Below, in pieces: positions 1 through 13,900 of a stretch of 64,000 nucleotides of DNA; the first letter of the stretch is position 1, and every line of letters begins with the position of its first letter. The translations under genes were made by a program, and so were the position numbers. The stretch is from Ischnura elegans (Eukaryota; Arthropoda; Insecta; Odonata; Coenagrionidae), in contig NC_060251.1 of NCBI RefSeq assembly GCF_921293095.1, positions 65,799,585-65,863,584 of the forward strand. The letters are read 5' to 3'. The notes beneath the pieces are model-generated. The model was not told where the DNA came from. It did no database searches and was given only the letters and a program-made list of their open reading frames with translations.

Positions 1-1925
1 GCCACGGGATCGCACACTTGTAGAGCGGTGAATTCGAAAAGGAGATAGCTGTAGCGTTCGGAGGCTCATGTTTCTTGCATATGCAGACAGTACTTTTATC
101 CTTCTCGTTGCAAAGGAATAGTTTTCTTTTATAATTTATTCATCTTTGGGTGTGCACTTGCTAACATGCGTATACGCACGCGCCGCCACTGAGTATATAC
201 ACCTTTCTCGAACCCAAATATCGAATTCGAATATTAAATCATAGCTCGAATATTCGAATATCACGAATTTCGATTACCTCGAATACTAGAATTATATTAA
301 AGCAAAGCAATTATAGCAAAGCATATTAAATGTACGTTTCTTCGTCTATTTCATATGATGAATTATAAAATAAAAAGGTATGCAGTGGAACCTCGATCTA
401 TCGTTTTTCAAGGGGATGGACGAAAAAAACGATGAATGCGGGAATCTTTGACTAGGTTGCCTATGCAGCAGGAAACTCAGGATTTTTGCGCTTAATTGTG
501 ATTTCCTTTATAGGATTCAAACAGGAATTTAGCTGATTAATGGAATATTTTAATCTTATGGAAAAAATTTGGGCACATAGTTGATTCAAATAACATCTCT
601 TTCAAATATCCTAAGGGAACACACCACCTCACAAAGAAATGATTGCATGCCGTCTCGGCATTTACACTGCTGCAATGGATTTCTGTCTGATGTATACATT
701 CTTATCTACCAAACACCATTTCAGCGGCATGCCCATCTAATATTCGGCTTCATCCAACTTCTTATTTTCACAAGGTAGCTCGCTCTACCCCCACTCCTAC
801 TGTCAAGTGCTAGTGGACAATCCGAGGTGTTTTGCAAAATACACATGCTTCTCCGCCGGATTTTCTTCAATTATTTTCAGTCCATCTTTGGAAGTTCTCA
901 CGAGATAAGCAGATGATGCAGGGAGAAAGCAAATATCCTGAGAAAATATCCCTTTGTCTGTGACTGTGACAATAGAGATTTATAGCATAACTCATAAATT
1001 GTAACTTGATGTATGTTTTCAGAAAAAAAATACCACATCAACTTCTGAGTAGCTCAGCTGCGAGGATATCAAGTTTCGCGAGAATGCTAAGTCTCCGTCA
1101 TATTTTGACATTTATTTCCTTGCATAAAATGCTTAAATAAAGTCAGAAATATGTCGTGTTTGGTCTTATTCTTTTTTAAATTACGCGCACATTACTAATA
1201 TTTCAATCCAATAAAGGTGTAATATCAATTGGTAAAAGTCATTTTTAGATACCTTTTGGGCTAATAGATGACTCATGCAGCAGTTGACCTCCAGAAATGG
1301 GGAACTTCAAAGCAGGTAGGCAGTAAAAGGTCAGTGGGGGAGAAAGAGGGGTGGGTGAAACACGACTCTATTATTCTCATGTAACTTGATATTTTCATTT
1401 GAAGCATTTGATTTATGGTCTTCGAACCCTGTGCAAGCTGGGGCCTTTTGTTTGATTTTGGAGAGGAGGAAAGCGTCGTTACTATCCCATGGGCTCAGAG
1501 GTTCCTCTGGTGGGGGAAACCGGTGATTTTCGAATTTTTTCACCAGTTTATTTTCGGTTCCCCACGTCGAACCCTTTTCACCGCTCTAATCCGTGAATTT
1601 GATGTAGTTTGTCAACTTGCCTAAAACGGTGCTGCATGCACTAAACAACTAGAGTTTTCTACATTTTTCCGAGTCAACTACCAGCGTCGTGGGTGCAACA
1701 GTGTATGGCACGAAATTCAAAGTATTCGAGGTATTCGAGAGCATACCATTAGCATAATTATTCGAGATCTCGAATATTGAATACTTTCTAGTATTCGTGG
1801 ATACTATTCGCTCATCTCTAGTATAAACATATCAAGACCAAGAACCATGTAGTGATTCATAAATTCTGTTATTTGCATTTTCATAAGTAATTTTATAAGT
1901 TAAACATGTTGTTTTCTCTTTACAG
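1..1925 (+). other. msn intron sequence (upstream exon outside window)
   Basis: No exon recognised. Two stretches rich in the palindromic motif TTCGAATA (about 203-300 and 1721-1822) look like ends or pieces of MITE-type elements; the second ends in a tattcgctcatctctag motif typical of hAT-like repeats. A fragment beginning cagtggaacctcgatctatcg near 385 looks like a pogo/Tigger-type terminal sequence. Confidence 0.5.
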
Positions 1926-1969
1926 TCCATTGGACAACAGTCAAGGCCAAACCATGGTTATACACGAAG
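1926..1969 (+). CDS. msn: msn exon (linker, TMVIHE motif)
   Basis: 44-bp exon between a tttacag acceptor and a gtaaga donor, read with one leading split base. It encodes [14 protein letters not shown]. The [10 protein letters not shown] segment resembles the KTMIVHDD segment conserved in vertebrate MAP4K4/TNIK just upstream of the CNH region. The trailing single G joins the next exon in frame. Confidence 0.7.
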
Positions 1970-4900
1970 GTAAGAAAAATGAAAGTTACTATTGCAATAT
2001 CAGTACTTTAATTTTAATTAAAAAATGAATTTAGGACATTCTTCTCAATTCCTCATACATTTTGCATTCATCGGCTCAACATTGATATTTCTTAAGAATT
2101 TATCAGTTCCTATTCTCGATTCCAACTTTTCAGAACCCAGAGCTAAAGAATCGAAGTCAATTTTGAAGTCTTTTATACTTGAAGGGATTAAATAACATTA
2201 TTACCTAGGTTCTTAATATGTAAATGTACTTCCACTTGTAATTTTGAATAATTTAGGCAATTTATCTTAACCTGTTTCGTATTTATTTGTATTTTATATT
2301 TTATATGAGTTCAAACATTAAGTAGAAGCTTACAAGCATGCCAGATCACTAACATGCAGTATTTCATTGTGCTGGAGGAAAGTGAAATAACATACTGTAT
2401 AAGTTTTTTTTTCATAGTGAAAACATTTAAGCTATTGAAATGTGACTAAACATTGCATTTCAGTTTAATAATACTTATATAAGTACATGTCTTTTGAACA
2501 TTTCAAAATCTGCTATGACAGTTTTCACAAAGGAAAACGTCACTTGAGTCCCTATGATGTTAAGATGTCGTCCAAATCTTTGCCAACAATTATATTTTAG
2601 ATAATTTTTTGAGGCAGATTTTTTAATGAAAAAGTTGGGGTCGTACTGAAGTTAAATTTGTTATTTTATAACATATAAAAATGAATCATCTGTGTGTTTT
2701 TTATATTATTTATTTAAAATAAGGTGTTTTTAAAATGTCCTAAACCACTTATTTCAGTTTTATACCTGCCCCTTAAGAGTTCAAAACTGTCCATAGCTGA
2801 TGGAAAGTGTCTTTCCTATAATGTGAAGTGCCTTTCCTATAATCTTTCCACATGTTTCCCTATTCAAGCATTATTTTCATTTAGAGGAATGAAGTGTTTG
2901 TTGAGGCTTGCATGTAATTTGAAACTGATAAAAATACTTATCTTTTATATAATAATAACATTTTTTCACCTGTCGCTGCCATGATAAATTAATATTATTG
3001 TTCGAAAGAGACTTCGCATAATGAAAAAATAGCCTAACTCAATGTACAAGACATTCATATTTGGATGTGTGTGTGAGGATCACTGTTGTGTTTTATACTA
3101 CCATGTTTAGAATGCAAAGACCAATATTTTCAAACAATTATGCAGGAAGTATCTAAATTTTACTCTATTCAAGTTTTTTTTCCTTCAAAATCAACTCCTG
3201 TAATTGTGATAATGTTTTCACCATTGGCAATGTTTGCAATTTACCTGTAAAGAGCATTTAAGTGCACAATAGCTTATGATTCAGTTGGCATTGGGATGAG
3301 GATGCAACCTCACATGTCCTAAATAGTGAATGTCATTGCAGGTGGAGGAGGAACTCCTACCATTGGATTTTCAGTTTTGGCTAGGTATTACCACTGTGAA
3401 TCCTCTCATTTGTTCTGCCTTAGTTTACTAACTATGTAGTACTGTTTTGAGATCAATTGCCTTCACCGTAATCACTTTTCATCACTCATAAGATTGGTTT
3501 GACTCAGATCTCCACTCTATACTCCTTTCAACTAATCTTTTCACGCCAACATACAGTGAAACCTTGATTTTACATTCCCCCATTATACATTTTCCCTGAT
3601 TTTGCACAGTTTTTATCGGGTCCCAAACAATACTGCCTTTAAACAATGATACTCTATTTTACAATATCCTCAATTTTGCACTTTTTTTAAGTGGTCCATT
3701 CAAAAGTGTAAAATAGAGGTTTCACTGTAGTTCTTCTCTTTAAGCCTTCATTTCCTACTTTTAGATTGTATCCCTGGCTTTCCTTTTCCATTCTTGCCAT
3801 CCACGTGTCCCTTGAAGGTAATATTTGTTTGAAATTATGTACTTGGTGTATAGCGGTGAGCTTCTTTTCTCTCCCCTTCTTCTTTAATTTTCTACTTAAC
3901 TCATATTCATTTGACCTTCATCATCCTTCTGTGGCACCACGTTTCATAATGTTTTGACAGTGATTTGTCTGCTTCTGTCATTGTAAATGCCTTGTAAAGG
4001 AGCATGCTCAAGATCAATGGGGTATCTAGGAATATGCTTTGTGGGAGAATGAACGGGGACCCCCGCCCAGGCAACAGGGGGCCACGGGGTTAGTCACCTG
4101 TCGGTATTTATTGACTAGTTTCATTTCCATTATATCAATAAACTGGTCGAATATGTCAAAACTAGACTATTTTTAATAATACTTTTATTTCTTTGCGGCT
4201 TTGGGGGGGATCTATCCCCCTAATCCCTCCCCACTGCTCCAGATGTAAGTCATAATAAACTGTTACCTTACTTCAAAGCTTATTAGCGCCTATTAAGTCG
4301 TTTCATTGTCATAAGGGTAAGGCTCCTCTCCTCTCTCTTAGTACTTCCTTATTGCTCACTCAGAAATGATTTTTGTGTGCTAATGGTGGATTTTCTCCTT
4401 TTTTATTTGTGTCTGGCACTTCAGGTGCGTCATCCAGTGGTGCTCCCAACAGGCCTCTTCCACCGACACCAGACGAGGAGGAGAGTGGGGAAAGGACTCT
4501 GGTGATGAAGAGGGTGAGTGACTGTCCCCTATCTGTTGATTTGCACGCTAGTGCTTTCTCCCGTTTGTATCTGGTTTCTTCCATTGCTGTTCCACTTTTC
4601 ATACAATTCATTCCTCACCATGCCTCACATCAGAATACAATTCCATTTTTTCTCACGTTTTAAATTTGGTCCAGTCACTTTTTTTATTATATTGATTATT
4701 ATTAATATTATTATTTGAGTTTGTGTATTTATTTTAAAATTATTGTTCATTTTTTATTTTAACGATTCATATTGCCCAGGGAAAATGAAGGGGCCAGTTC
4801 ATAAATCTTTTAAGAAAACATTAGAATTAAAAATAAATATGTTATGTACTAAATAACTGAATTAAGCAGTGATTATCTTTTCTGAGGATGTGTTATGATC

Positions 4901-7900
4901 TATCCTAATTCTATGCTGAAAATTTTTCTAAAACTTCAAATTTTTAGTTTCTATTTTAATTTCAGTCTGTTAATTTGCAAGGATAAACTTTTTGCTCATG
5001 CTTCTGAGTATGACTTGAAAATGAAGGCAGAAGTATTTCAAATGTTTCTGTAAGAACTTATAGGGACCATTGTGCTTGCCTACAATTGGAAGAAGTTTGA
5101 AAGTATCCTTAATGGATGTTTGCAAATGTAGTTTGGATTCGGTGAGATAAATTTGTGAAATAGAAAGTAGGTCTCTCTTGTTAATATGTGTAGCATTACA
5201 AAAAAGGAAATTCAGTAGATTAGCTAAAGTAATATAAATTTTGTACCAAGTATTTTCTGATACTCTAAGCTACATTAGGGTATTTAGTAGCTACTAAAAC
5301 AGCTATTCATTAGGATGAATGGTATTTAATATTTATTTTAAATCTTGTGTCCATGTATTTATTTTTTCATATTTTTTTAATTACAGTAGTTTATATTCAT
5401 TTGTTCTAATTGTATTTTCACATTTTATCACCTCTGGATTGGGATTATTTAGCACTCTTTCTCTTTTTCTTTTCCCTTACTTTAAATCATAATATTTTTT
5501 AATTACACCCAGTTACTTGCTAGGGAATGGTGGTGGGTAGACATGTTAAGGCCTCACTATCTCATTATTTCCCAGCATACACATGACACCCTCATTTATT
5601 CACACATACTCATTGAATTGGAAAAGTGCTATGTGTACGCTTATACGTGTATTGTGAAGGTGGATGGAACTTTCTTTCCTTGATTTCCACTCTTCAGTCA
5701 GAAAAAAAACTGCTGAAACATAAAAGCTACTCCCATAGAAACTTTACCCATAGTTCCATACCCATAACATGTGTCACAGGTGGTATTTTTGGCTTGTGCA
5801 GAGAATATCCTGCGTTTGGTTAGAATGAGCTTGCTTTCATAGTGCTTCATCTGTTATGATTGCGCGTATCCTGAATCGTTACCCACACTACATTGCACTG
5901 GTAGTTGGCATCATTCGAATTACCATGTACTGCTAGGTCTTAGAATTGAGATGATTGTTGTAGTGATTATTTCCAACTCATTGAACATACACATCACGTA
6001 GAGAGAAGTGAGCCTGATAGCCATTGGTGGGTGGGAGGGCATGGAGGAGAGCCTTATAGCATGGGTATGCACCATTAGAGAGCAAACGAGGAGAAGGCAG
6101 CTGCATTGTGCACAGTTCCAAACATGTGAAAGATCCCAGTGCAGCTGTGTGTGCGCGCGCTTGTGGGGAAAGAAAGAGAGAAAGAAAGAGGAAAGCAAAT
6201 GGTTGGATATTCTGCCTACAGAAGGAAGTTCCGCAGACTCAGCAGCAGAAACTACAGCGTGCGAAGCAGAGGCACTCTGACATTGATGAGCACCTCCTGA
6301 GGGAGTGGGACATTAAGAGGTTTTTTCAAGGCCTCGGCGGGGACGACCACGCTCACGCTCCAGGGGTTGTGGCCAAGGACAAAGACTCAGGAGAGGTGAA
6401 CTTGCGGAATGGCACGGCTGGCAAGCGGTCAGGAACGGCAAAGAGGAAGACGACGGTCGAGGAAGTACGGTTAGACCCCCAGTTCAGGAGGGAGGAGACG
6501 GGGCGTGGGTCGCAGCGATCCCAGAAGCGCCCCTCGTCCCACCGGCGCAATGACTCAGACTCGAGAGTCCCCGGCTTCCGAAGGGAGTCGACGGACTTCT
6601 TTCCCCGTCGCTCGACTGCACTCATAGACGGTGAGACTGGAAATTTGGCGGGAGAGACTCGTGGGGGTTTGTTGTTTCGGTCAGGCCGAGCAGGCAGTGG
6701 TCGTGGTGGGGAGCCAGTGCTCACGGGGTTTGTGAGGGGGGCAGGTGATGCGCTGGGAGTGTCGCCCATCTCTCCGCCAAGGGCGAGCGAAGCCCCGGAG
6801 CCTTGGCCCCGTCGGAGGGAGAAGACTGACGGAGATTTGTGGGCACCAAGGCGTCGCGTGGAATCAGCCGCTCAAGCATCGGCGCAGTCGTCTCAGACGC
6901 CCCAGCAGCCTGTTGATGCACCCTCCTTTTCTTACACCTCCCAGTCCTCTTCATCCTCTTCCTCAACGAATACTGCCCCAAGGAGGGAGGGAACGCAGGT
7001 TAGTGGCTAGCAGTGGGTCGGCAAAGTAGATTTTAATTTGTTGCAAATTGGTTTTGTCCCTCATAAGTGTGGAAATTCCTAAGTTGTAATTATGTGGTGC
7101 ACAAAGAGAGATTTGGATTTCATATTTCTGTGGTGGAGGGTATTTTTTTTACTTGTGAATAATGAAATTAATATCCTATAACAAAATGTTCTCTTACCAA
7201 TAATTTGGAGTCTTATCCTGGTATGGTTTTAAAGAATGGTGTGAAAGTCAAAGATTAAGATTTTCCGATTAAAAATATTCATTTTGAATATGTTATTTGC
7301 TAATTGTAATTCTTTTATAAATAGACATAATGAATGATACAACTTTTTTGAGAGCTAGATGAGGATTCAATGCTGTGTTCTGAGTTTGGTTGGTTTGCTG
7401 GTTATGTAAGGAAGGAAAGGAAATAACTGCCTTCCATCAGATCATGTGAACTTGGAAGTCATGGGAATCAAGCTGAAGATTCACCATTTTTATTAACAGT
7501 GGATCCATGTATTGTTGATTGTAATAGGGTTTGATAAATGACAACAAGCAAAATTTTCCTATTTTGATTTGTGCTGACTTCCAAGAAGTATTTATGGCAA
7601 AAAATTGAGGGCCCTTTTGCAGATGAGTTGATGAGATTATGAACTCCTTTTGAGCAAGTCACCACTTTTCAGCTATTTCTTTGTTCCTTGCAATCAGTGG
7701 TGTAGCCAATGGGGGTGCTGGGGGATCCGGACCCCTCCTCCATCCCAAAATATGAAAACAATTATTTTCCTTCATAAAAGAAAAAATATTGAAAAATCAT
7801 GAATTTACAAAATATTTCTTCAGATAATAAAGTTTTTTTCGATCATGAAAAGTGTTAAAATTAGTTCAGAACCCTCGACTTAGTACCCTGTTTTCCTAAA

Positions 7901-10900
7901 ATTTTTCCCCCTGGTTTTGGATCCCTCGTTCCCCTCTCCTCTCCCTCTCCCCGAATGAAATTCCTAGCTATGCCACTGCTTGCAATTGTCTTGCATTCCT
8001 TTAGCAATTCCTTCCTTCAATGATCGATTCTTCCTGAACAAGTTATTGAGCCAAAACTCTAACTTTGGCACCAACCAATGAAAAGTGGGCTGTAATTTAA
8101 TGTTTTCTTTATTTTCTAAGTTTTGAGAGATTGGCTGATTGTTTTTTTTTGTTGCAGTTCATCTTTCCCTCCCCTGCACCAAACTCTCTATGAATTTAGA
8201 TTTCAGGTCTGACAAGGGAAGCCCTTCAAGTGTCACCACCAGATCTCTTTGAAATTTTGCTAGGTGATGGGAAGTGGATACTCATGAGATGTAGTTTTTG
8301 GTTTCAGCCAGCAATGCTGAGTATTTTTGGAGATACATGCAGTGGAATGTACCAGAAAACACTTAAATTTATGCCTCTTGAAGTACAACTGTACACCACC
8401 AATGCTCTTTAATCCAGCAACGGTATATAAGGGTCTATTATTGTGCTGTGTGTTGTGTACATTTTGGTGGTTTCTGGTACTTTCCCTCGCTAATTTCACG
8501 CAAAATATTGAGTGCTGGTGGCTGTAATCACTATACCTCATAGGTATTCATTTCTTATCATAAGGCAAAATTTGAATGAGATGTGGTGGTGACAGATGCA
8601 GGACTTTCCATTGGAGGAAATAACCCCATTTTAGTGATTCAAAAGTGTAGCCATAAGAGAATATCTTGCTTCATGTTGCAGGACGTATGCCTATACCATG
8701 GGCCTCCTCAGATTCTGTGGTTTCTAAGCTTTAAAACCATACTAGAGGTTTGACCGAGTCTTATAAGTTTTAATAATAACATGGTAACTGGTGGATGGGG
8801 AAGATGGTATTTACCAATACTGTGGTGTTTGTTCAAGCCTATCATTACCCTTCTCCACTGAAAATTGATTTCTTATGCCTTGTGACTTATTCTGTGCATC
8901 CTCATTGCTGGTGCTAATTTTTGTCTAAATTTGGGACTTCCTTCTTTAAAGTGTCTTTTAGGGTTATAATTTAGGGCTATGTGTTCTTTAATTCTTTAAT
9001 AATTCATGTGGAAATAGTCCAAGTTTCAATGTCTACTTTTTTCTTTTTCTGTATTGCTGTACCTCCCTCTCTCTTATCTAACCTCCTCTGGTATTTTCAC
9101 TATATCAATTTTGATACCCATGTGTAAACTCTTGATCATTTTTGACAATATGAATAATACTTTTTATGCTAAATAGTATATCATCAGTTTTTATTTTTTT
9201 CAATATGGGACAAAAGTAATGCAACAGTTGGCCTCTGTTATTCACTCAATACTTGTCCTAATGGGGACATACAGCTATACTAAACATTTCCCTAATTATT
9301 TAAAGTTACATTTAACTTTTGGAAATGTGTAAGAATGTCCTTTCTAGCTCCAGTAATGTTCCTGTTATTGGTAAAGAAGGCATCAAAACTTTTAATGCAA
9401 TTCAGTGATCATGTGCCATCATTATGATTGGTATTTTGTTGTAAAACTATAGTGATATCCTATAAAGCTAGTCCGTAATTGGTATAAATTCAATTGAAAT
9501 CAGTTAAATTTCAAATTTTTACTGTGCTGTATGCATATGATAAAATTAATTTTCTCTTTTATCAATTCTACCAAATTTATCATCCTATATTCATAATCTT
9601 TTCTTAAATCTCTTTTTCCGAGCCATAGAGAGTGAGTTTGGAATTGATGGGGATTTTAGGAGCTAATCAGGTTTTATTATGCTTGGGTGTATATTTCTAA
9701 TATGCTTTGCCATCTGTGCTTCTGCTAAAACTTACTAATTTTGACACTTGTGTATAAAAGTGTTTGGGATGATTAAAATGCAGTGCTTGGAGTGGAATTG
9801 AAGTTTTCAAGTTTGTGCCTCTTCACTCAATTGCAAATATTGGTATGCACTAACTTTCTGTTTCAATTTCAAAAGAGCTGTTAAAGTCAAATTTTTCTTC
9901 GATGCCCCAATATTATTGTCTTCAAAAATTCATTAAAAATATTCTAAATTTTGTTCACAAACACACTTCAAAAATTAGGAAAATTGTAGTTGAAGTTGTA
10001 ACTTCATTGCTTGTATTACCCACTGTGAAATCCTGAAGGCTGAACACTTGAACAGCTGATTTGCTTCAGTCAGTGGCATAATTCATTCATCTTTATGCTG
10101 CCTTGTTTATGAGTTACCTTTCTCAGTGACTCTTCAAAAGCCTTATTGCATTTGTCTTTGGGCTTTATTTTTGCTTAAGAAAATAGTGTACCTTATTTTC
10201 ATCTCAATCATTAGCATAATGTTTCTTTCTGTTTCCCTTTCTCTATTCATGTCAATCCTTAGTATTTTCTGTTTTATACTTTTTGGGGTTAATTAAAAGC
10301 GTAGTGCCCTAAAATCATGACAATTCTACAATTTTTAGGTACTCCTATGATACATATTATTTCAATCCCACAAAAATATCTGCTATTAAGTAGTGAGGTT
10401 TTTATTTTAGAATGGATGTAAAAAGTAGTGAACTGAGTTATTAGCATTGATTTGTAACCTGTAAAACCTGCCCACAACATGCGGCTCCCTCCTTCCACCT
10501 TGCCTGGCTACTAACCCATGCAACATTTTTCTCTCTACATCTGTGTGCATGAAAGCCATGTGTGAAATTATAAACATGGCTTAAACACCTGGGTGTCCAG
10601 ATTTCTTGGTGTTTGAACAATGTATCTCAACCAATGCTGGGCAGAATATGAAAGATGATACAAGCACAAAATGTGTGGCACACGACACAATATTTCCTTG
10701 GAGAAGAGGAGTGCTTGCAAAAGTAAAACATCACCGTTACTGTGACATGAAAGCAGTGGAGTACTTTATATTTTTTAGAAAGAAGGAAAATTCTGACTCG
10801 ATATGACTTGAGGTCTCAAGGGCAGGAGAAAAGTAGTCATGAAATTCGTGAAAGTTCCATCAATCGGTTTCTTTAGTGAAGGTGGTAGACAGCTATCCCT

Positions 10901-13900
10901 CCATGTGAATGCCTGACTGGATATACTGACAATCTCTCGTGAACAAAACATAATGTTGGTGCTGAGACCCAAGTCATCCGTCTCATGCCAAAGTACACTG
11001 AGGTTGGAGGAAATACACCAAAAAAACAGGATTTTCATAATTACAAGTTTTTCTTACCATTTCTCATACATATTCAGCAGAAAACATCTGTGAAGACTAC
11101 TAGGTCTGTTGTTGATTTTCAGAATGCATGTTTCATTTTTATCCACTCCTGAAAACTTATTTATCATTCTTTAGGAGCTGTTATAATTTTTCTGCATGTA
11201 AAATGTTTTATTTCAATTCTACTCATTTGTATCATTGGTACTTTCCATGATTTTGTGGTATACCTTCAATTATATTACCTGGTCATAACACATTATTATA
11301 CTCCTATACTTACCCACAGGTTTGTACAGCTCTCACTTGAATGATGATTGTTGTGCTTTGTCAGTTCTTTGTGTGTTTAGAGGCTGGAAATTCAGCTTTG
11401 TTTGTTTGTAAGATTGAATCTTTGGTTATAATCGCTTCAAAGTCCATGGCTTGGTTGTATTGATGTATGATTTCTTTTGAGTTTTTCTTACATCTTCTTA
11501 TTTATTCTCCTTTTGTTAATGGTCACTCTAATTCTTTCAATTCATTTTTCCACGTTTCATGTGTGGTACTTGTTTTCATGTTCATAATGTTGGGCTTAGG
11601 TGTTGGACTCTCATCAATTATACCCTCAGTTGTTTTGCATGTCTCTTAATTTCTTTTTTTTTAGTGACCAAAGTGAGTTTTGGGGCTATTGTCAGTATTC
11701 ACTAAAATTCCTGTCTCATCACATCTGAGATTAATAGTTTTCTTTATCATAATATATCTATTTGTGCGTTAATGGCGATTAAATTTATTTATACTACTAG
11801 TCTTCGGTGACAATAGCTGTGAATCTTCTGTTTTTGCTTTTACTAATTGTGTTTTGGTGTATCTTTATCTTAACATTTGTTAATAACAAATAATTTTGGT
11901 TGTATGTATTTTATATCCACTGTGAACCATATAATTAAAAGATGGTTGAGTTAATCCGTCTTTGACCTCACTTTCAAAAAGCATCTGAGAAAATTTTCAA
12001 GGATAATTATTAGTTATCTTTTTTCATTTGACAGAGATCATTTTAGGGCTGTTACGGGAAATAGTAATACTTAGTTATTATAATTATTGATAGGTTAAAA
12101 AATACTGCCAGTTGATTTGATATAGTATTGATGATGCCCATTGTTGGTTTGAGATTTCTTTTGTTTTAGTAAAATAATTTTGGTGCTATCTGATGTTCAC
12201 TCTGTAACTTATGACAATTCTGTAGTATATTAATCTATATTGAAAGACCCTGTAGTTATGGTTCATATGTATTTTTTCCAAAAAAATTCAACGATAATTA
12301 TTTTAGTGTTTGGCTTGATAACAGATGTTAAAATTAACATTCCCATTCCTTCAGATGTCACTCTGCATTTAATGGATCCCAGAATTTAATGTGCATGGCC
12401 ATCTGCTTATGTTATTCTCAAATGGTACTATGAAGCCCTGATAGTATGAGGTCAAGTGTTAGGAATAGAAAATGGCTGTTGCCTCAGTCTAGGTTAAAGG
12501 CTGATTATCAATCTTTACCATGTTGTGCAAGGTTGTTGCTAGATCATTCTAGAAAATCTTCATTTTTTAGGGTTGATAGCATCATATTTCGACAGCTCAA
12601 AACAAATTTTCTTTTATTCTTTAAGTCCTTGACAATGAAATGGCCGAAATTTTCCGACATAGCTAGAGATCTTTTTCTGTTTACAAGCATTAGAAGTAAA
12701 TTTTTATTTTCAGACATGGTTAGCTATAAATGAGCAAAATAAAACATTGCAATGAAATTTTAGAGGAGAGGACCAATTTATGTGATGAATACTTCCATTT
12801 CGTAATGTATGACTGAGGCCTTGACTTATATTGATGTATGCAGTTGACTATGCTTCTTTATGATTACCAGTTGTGATTTGATTCCGCTTCTTATTTCTTG
12901 CCAATTCTCTTTTGAGGCAAGATCTTTGACTTTTTTTATTTGCAAGAAATTCATGAAGAGCCCTTTGGTCAAGAATGACTGTGGTACAGTACCTTTATAA
13001 AATGATAGTGGTTTTGGGTTTGGACTTCTTAGTAGTGGTATTTTTTTATCTCAAGCATTGTAATTCCTGCAATAATGCATACGCCATCCCTGGTTGCTTC
13101 ATGGGTAGTATTGACCTGTTTTAAGCTTTTTTGATCTTTTCTCATTGAATCTCCATGATTGATAAAGGTAAACTGGATAGTGTCTAATAGCAGTGTCACC
13201 TTGCAGTTAGAAACCTATGCCAAATAATGAACCACTGATTTTCTTGACCTGGTGCTGTTGACCTCACTGAGGATGACATTAAGGCACTCTCCAAATTCGT
13301 TCACCTCATTTAAAATGAATTTTCAGGTTTATGGGAATTAATTATCTTTGTTCCTATTCCTCCCGTTTGAAGCAGAGAGCTGTGTAAGAGCGATATATAT
13401 ACAACATTCAGCGAGGGCTCCCCATAGGCCTTGAACAATTATTTCTGAGGTACAGAAATTCACACAGCATGAACTGAAAATTAGTCTAAAGGTTTGTAGT
13501 AATAGAAGTGTAATGCCTAACTTACCAAGCTTATTCATTATTCAATGAATGACTTTAAAGAGAGACTTACCGGGAAGTTTTGAATTCAGTATTTTCATGT
13601 ATAGCCTTTTGGAAGATCATTATTTCGAGAAGTTGTTGTTTGTTTCAAATGATGTTCATTCTTTTTCTTTTACTCATCACGAAATAATCAGCTACGATGG
13701 AATTACAAATAACGAACACATCTGGCAGTTAGAAGTTGTCATGGGTGTATCATATTTTTATTGAAGCAATGTTCTTTTCTAGCAAGTGTTTGGCTGGAAG
13801 ATGGTCAAAAGGTTTACGATATTTTAACTGATGCACAAAGGTTAAGAAAAGACTTCGCTGTTTCACAAAATAAAATATATTTGCGACCAGTTTCGATACA

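Noticed and set aside
3342-3384. Possible extra msn exon after tgtcattgcag (GGGTPTIGF)
   Set aside because: No pyrimidine tract, and its length would break the phase between the exons at 1926 and 4425.
6353-6981. Minus-strand open frames opposite the large msn exon
   Set aside because: Shadows of a GC-rich coding exon on the other strand.
8158-8205. Possible exon after ttttgttgcag
   Set aside because: Good acceptor but the in-phase frame hits a stop within 12 codons and the donor is poor.
10606-11038. Two overlapping open frames on opposite strands in the large msn intron
   Set aside because: Neither shows a recognisable motif; could be an old transposon remnant but unsupported.
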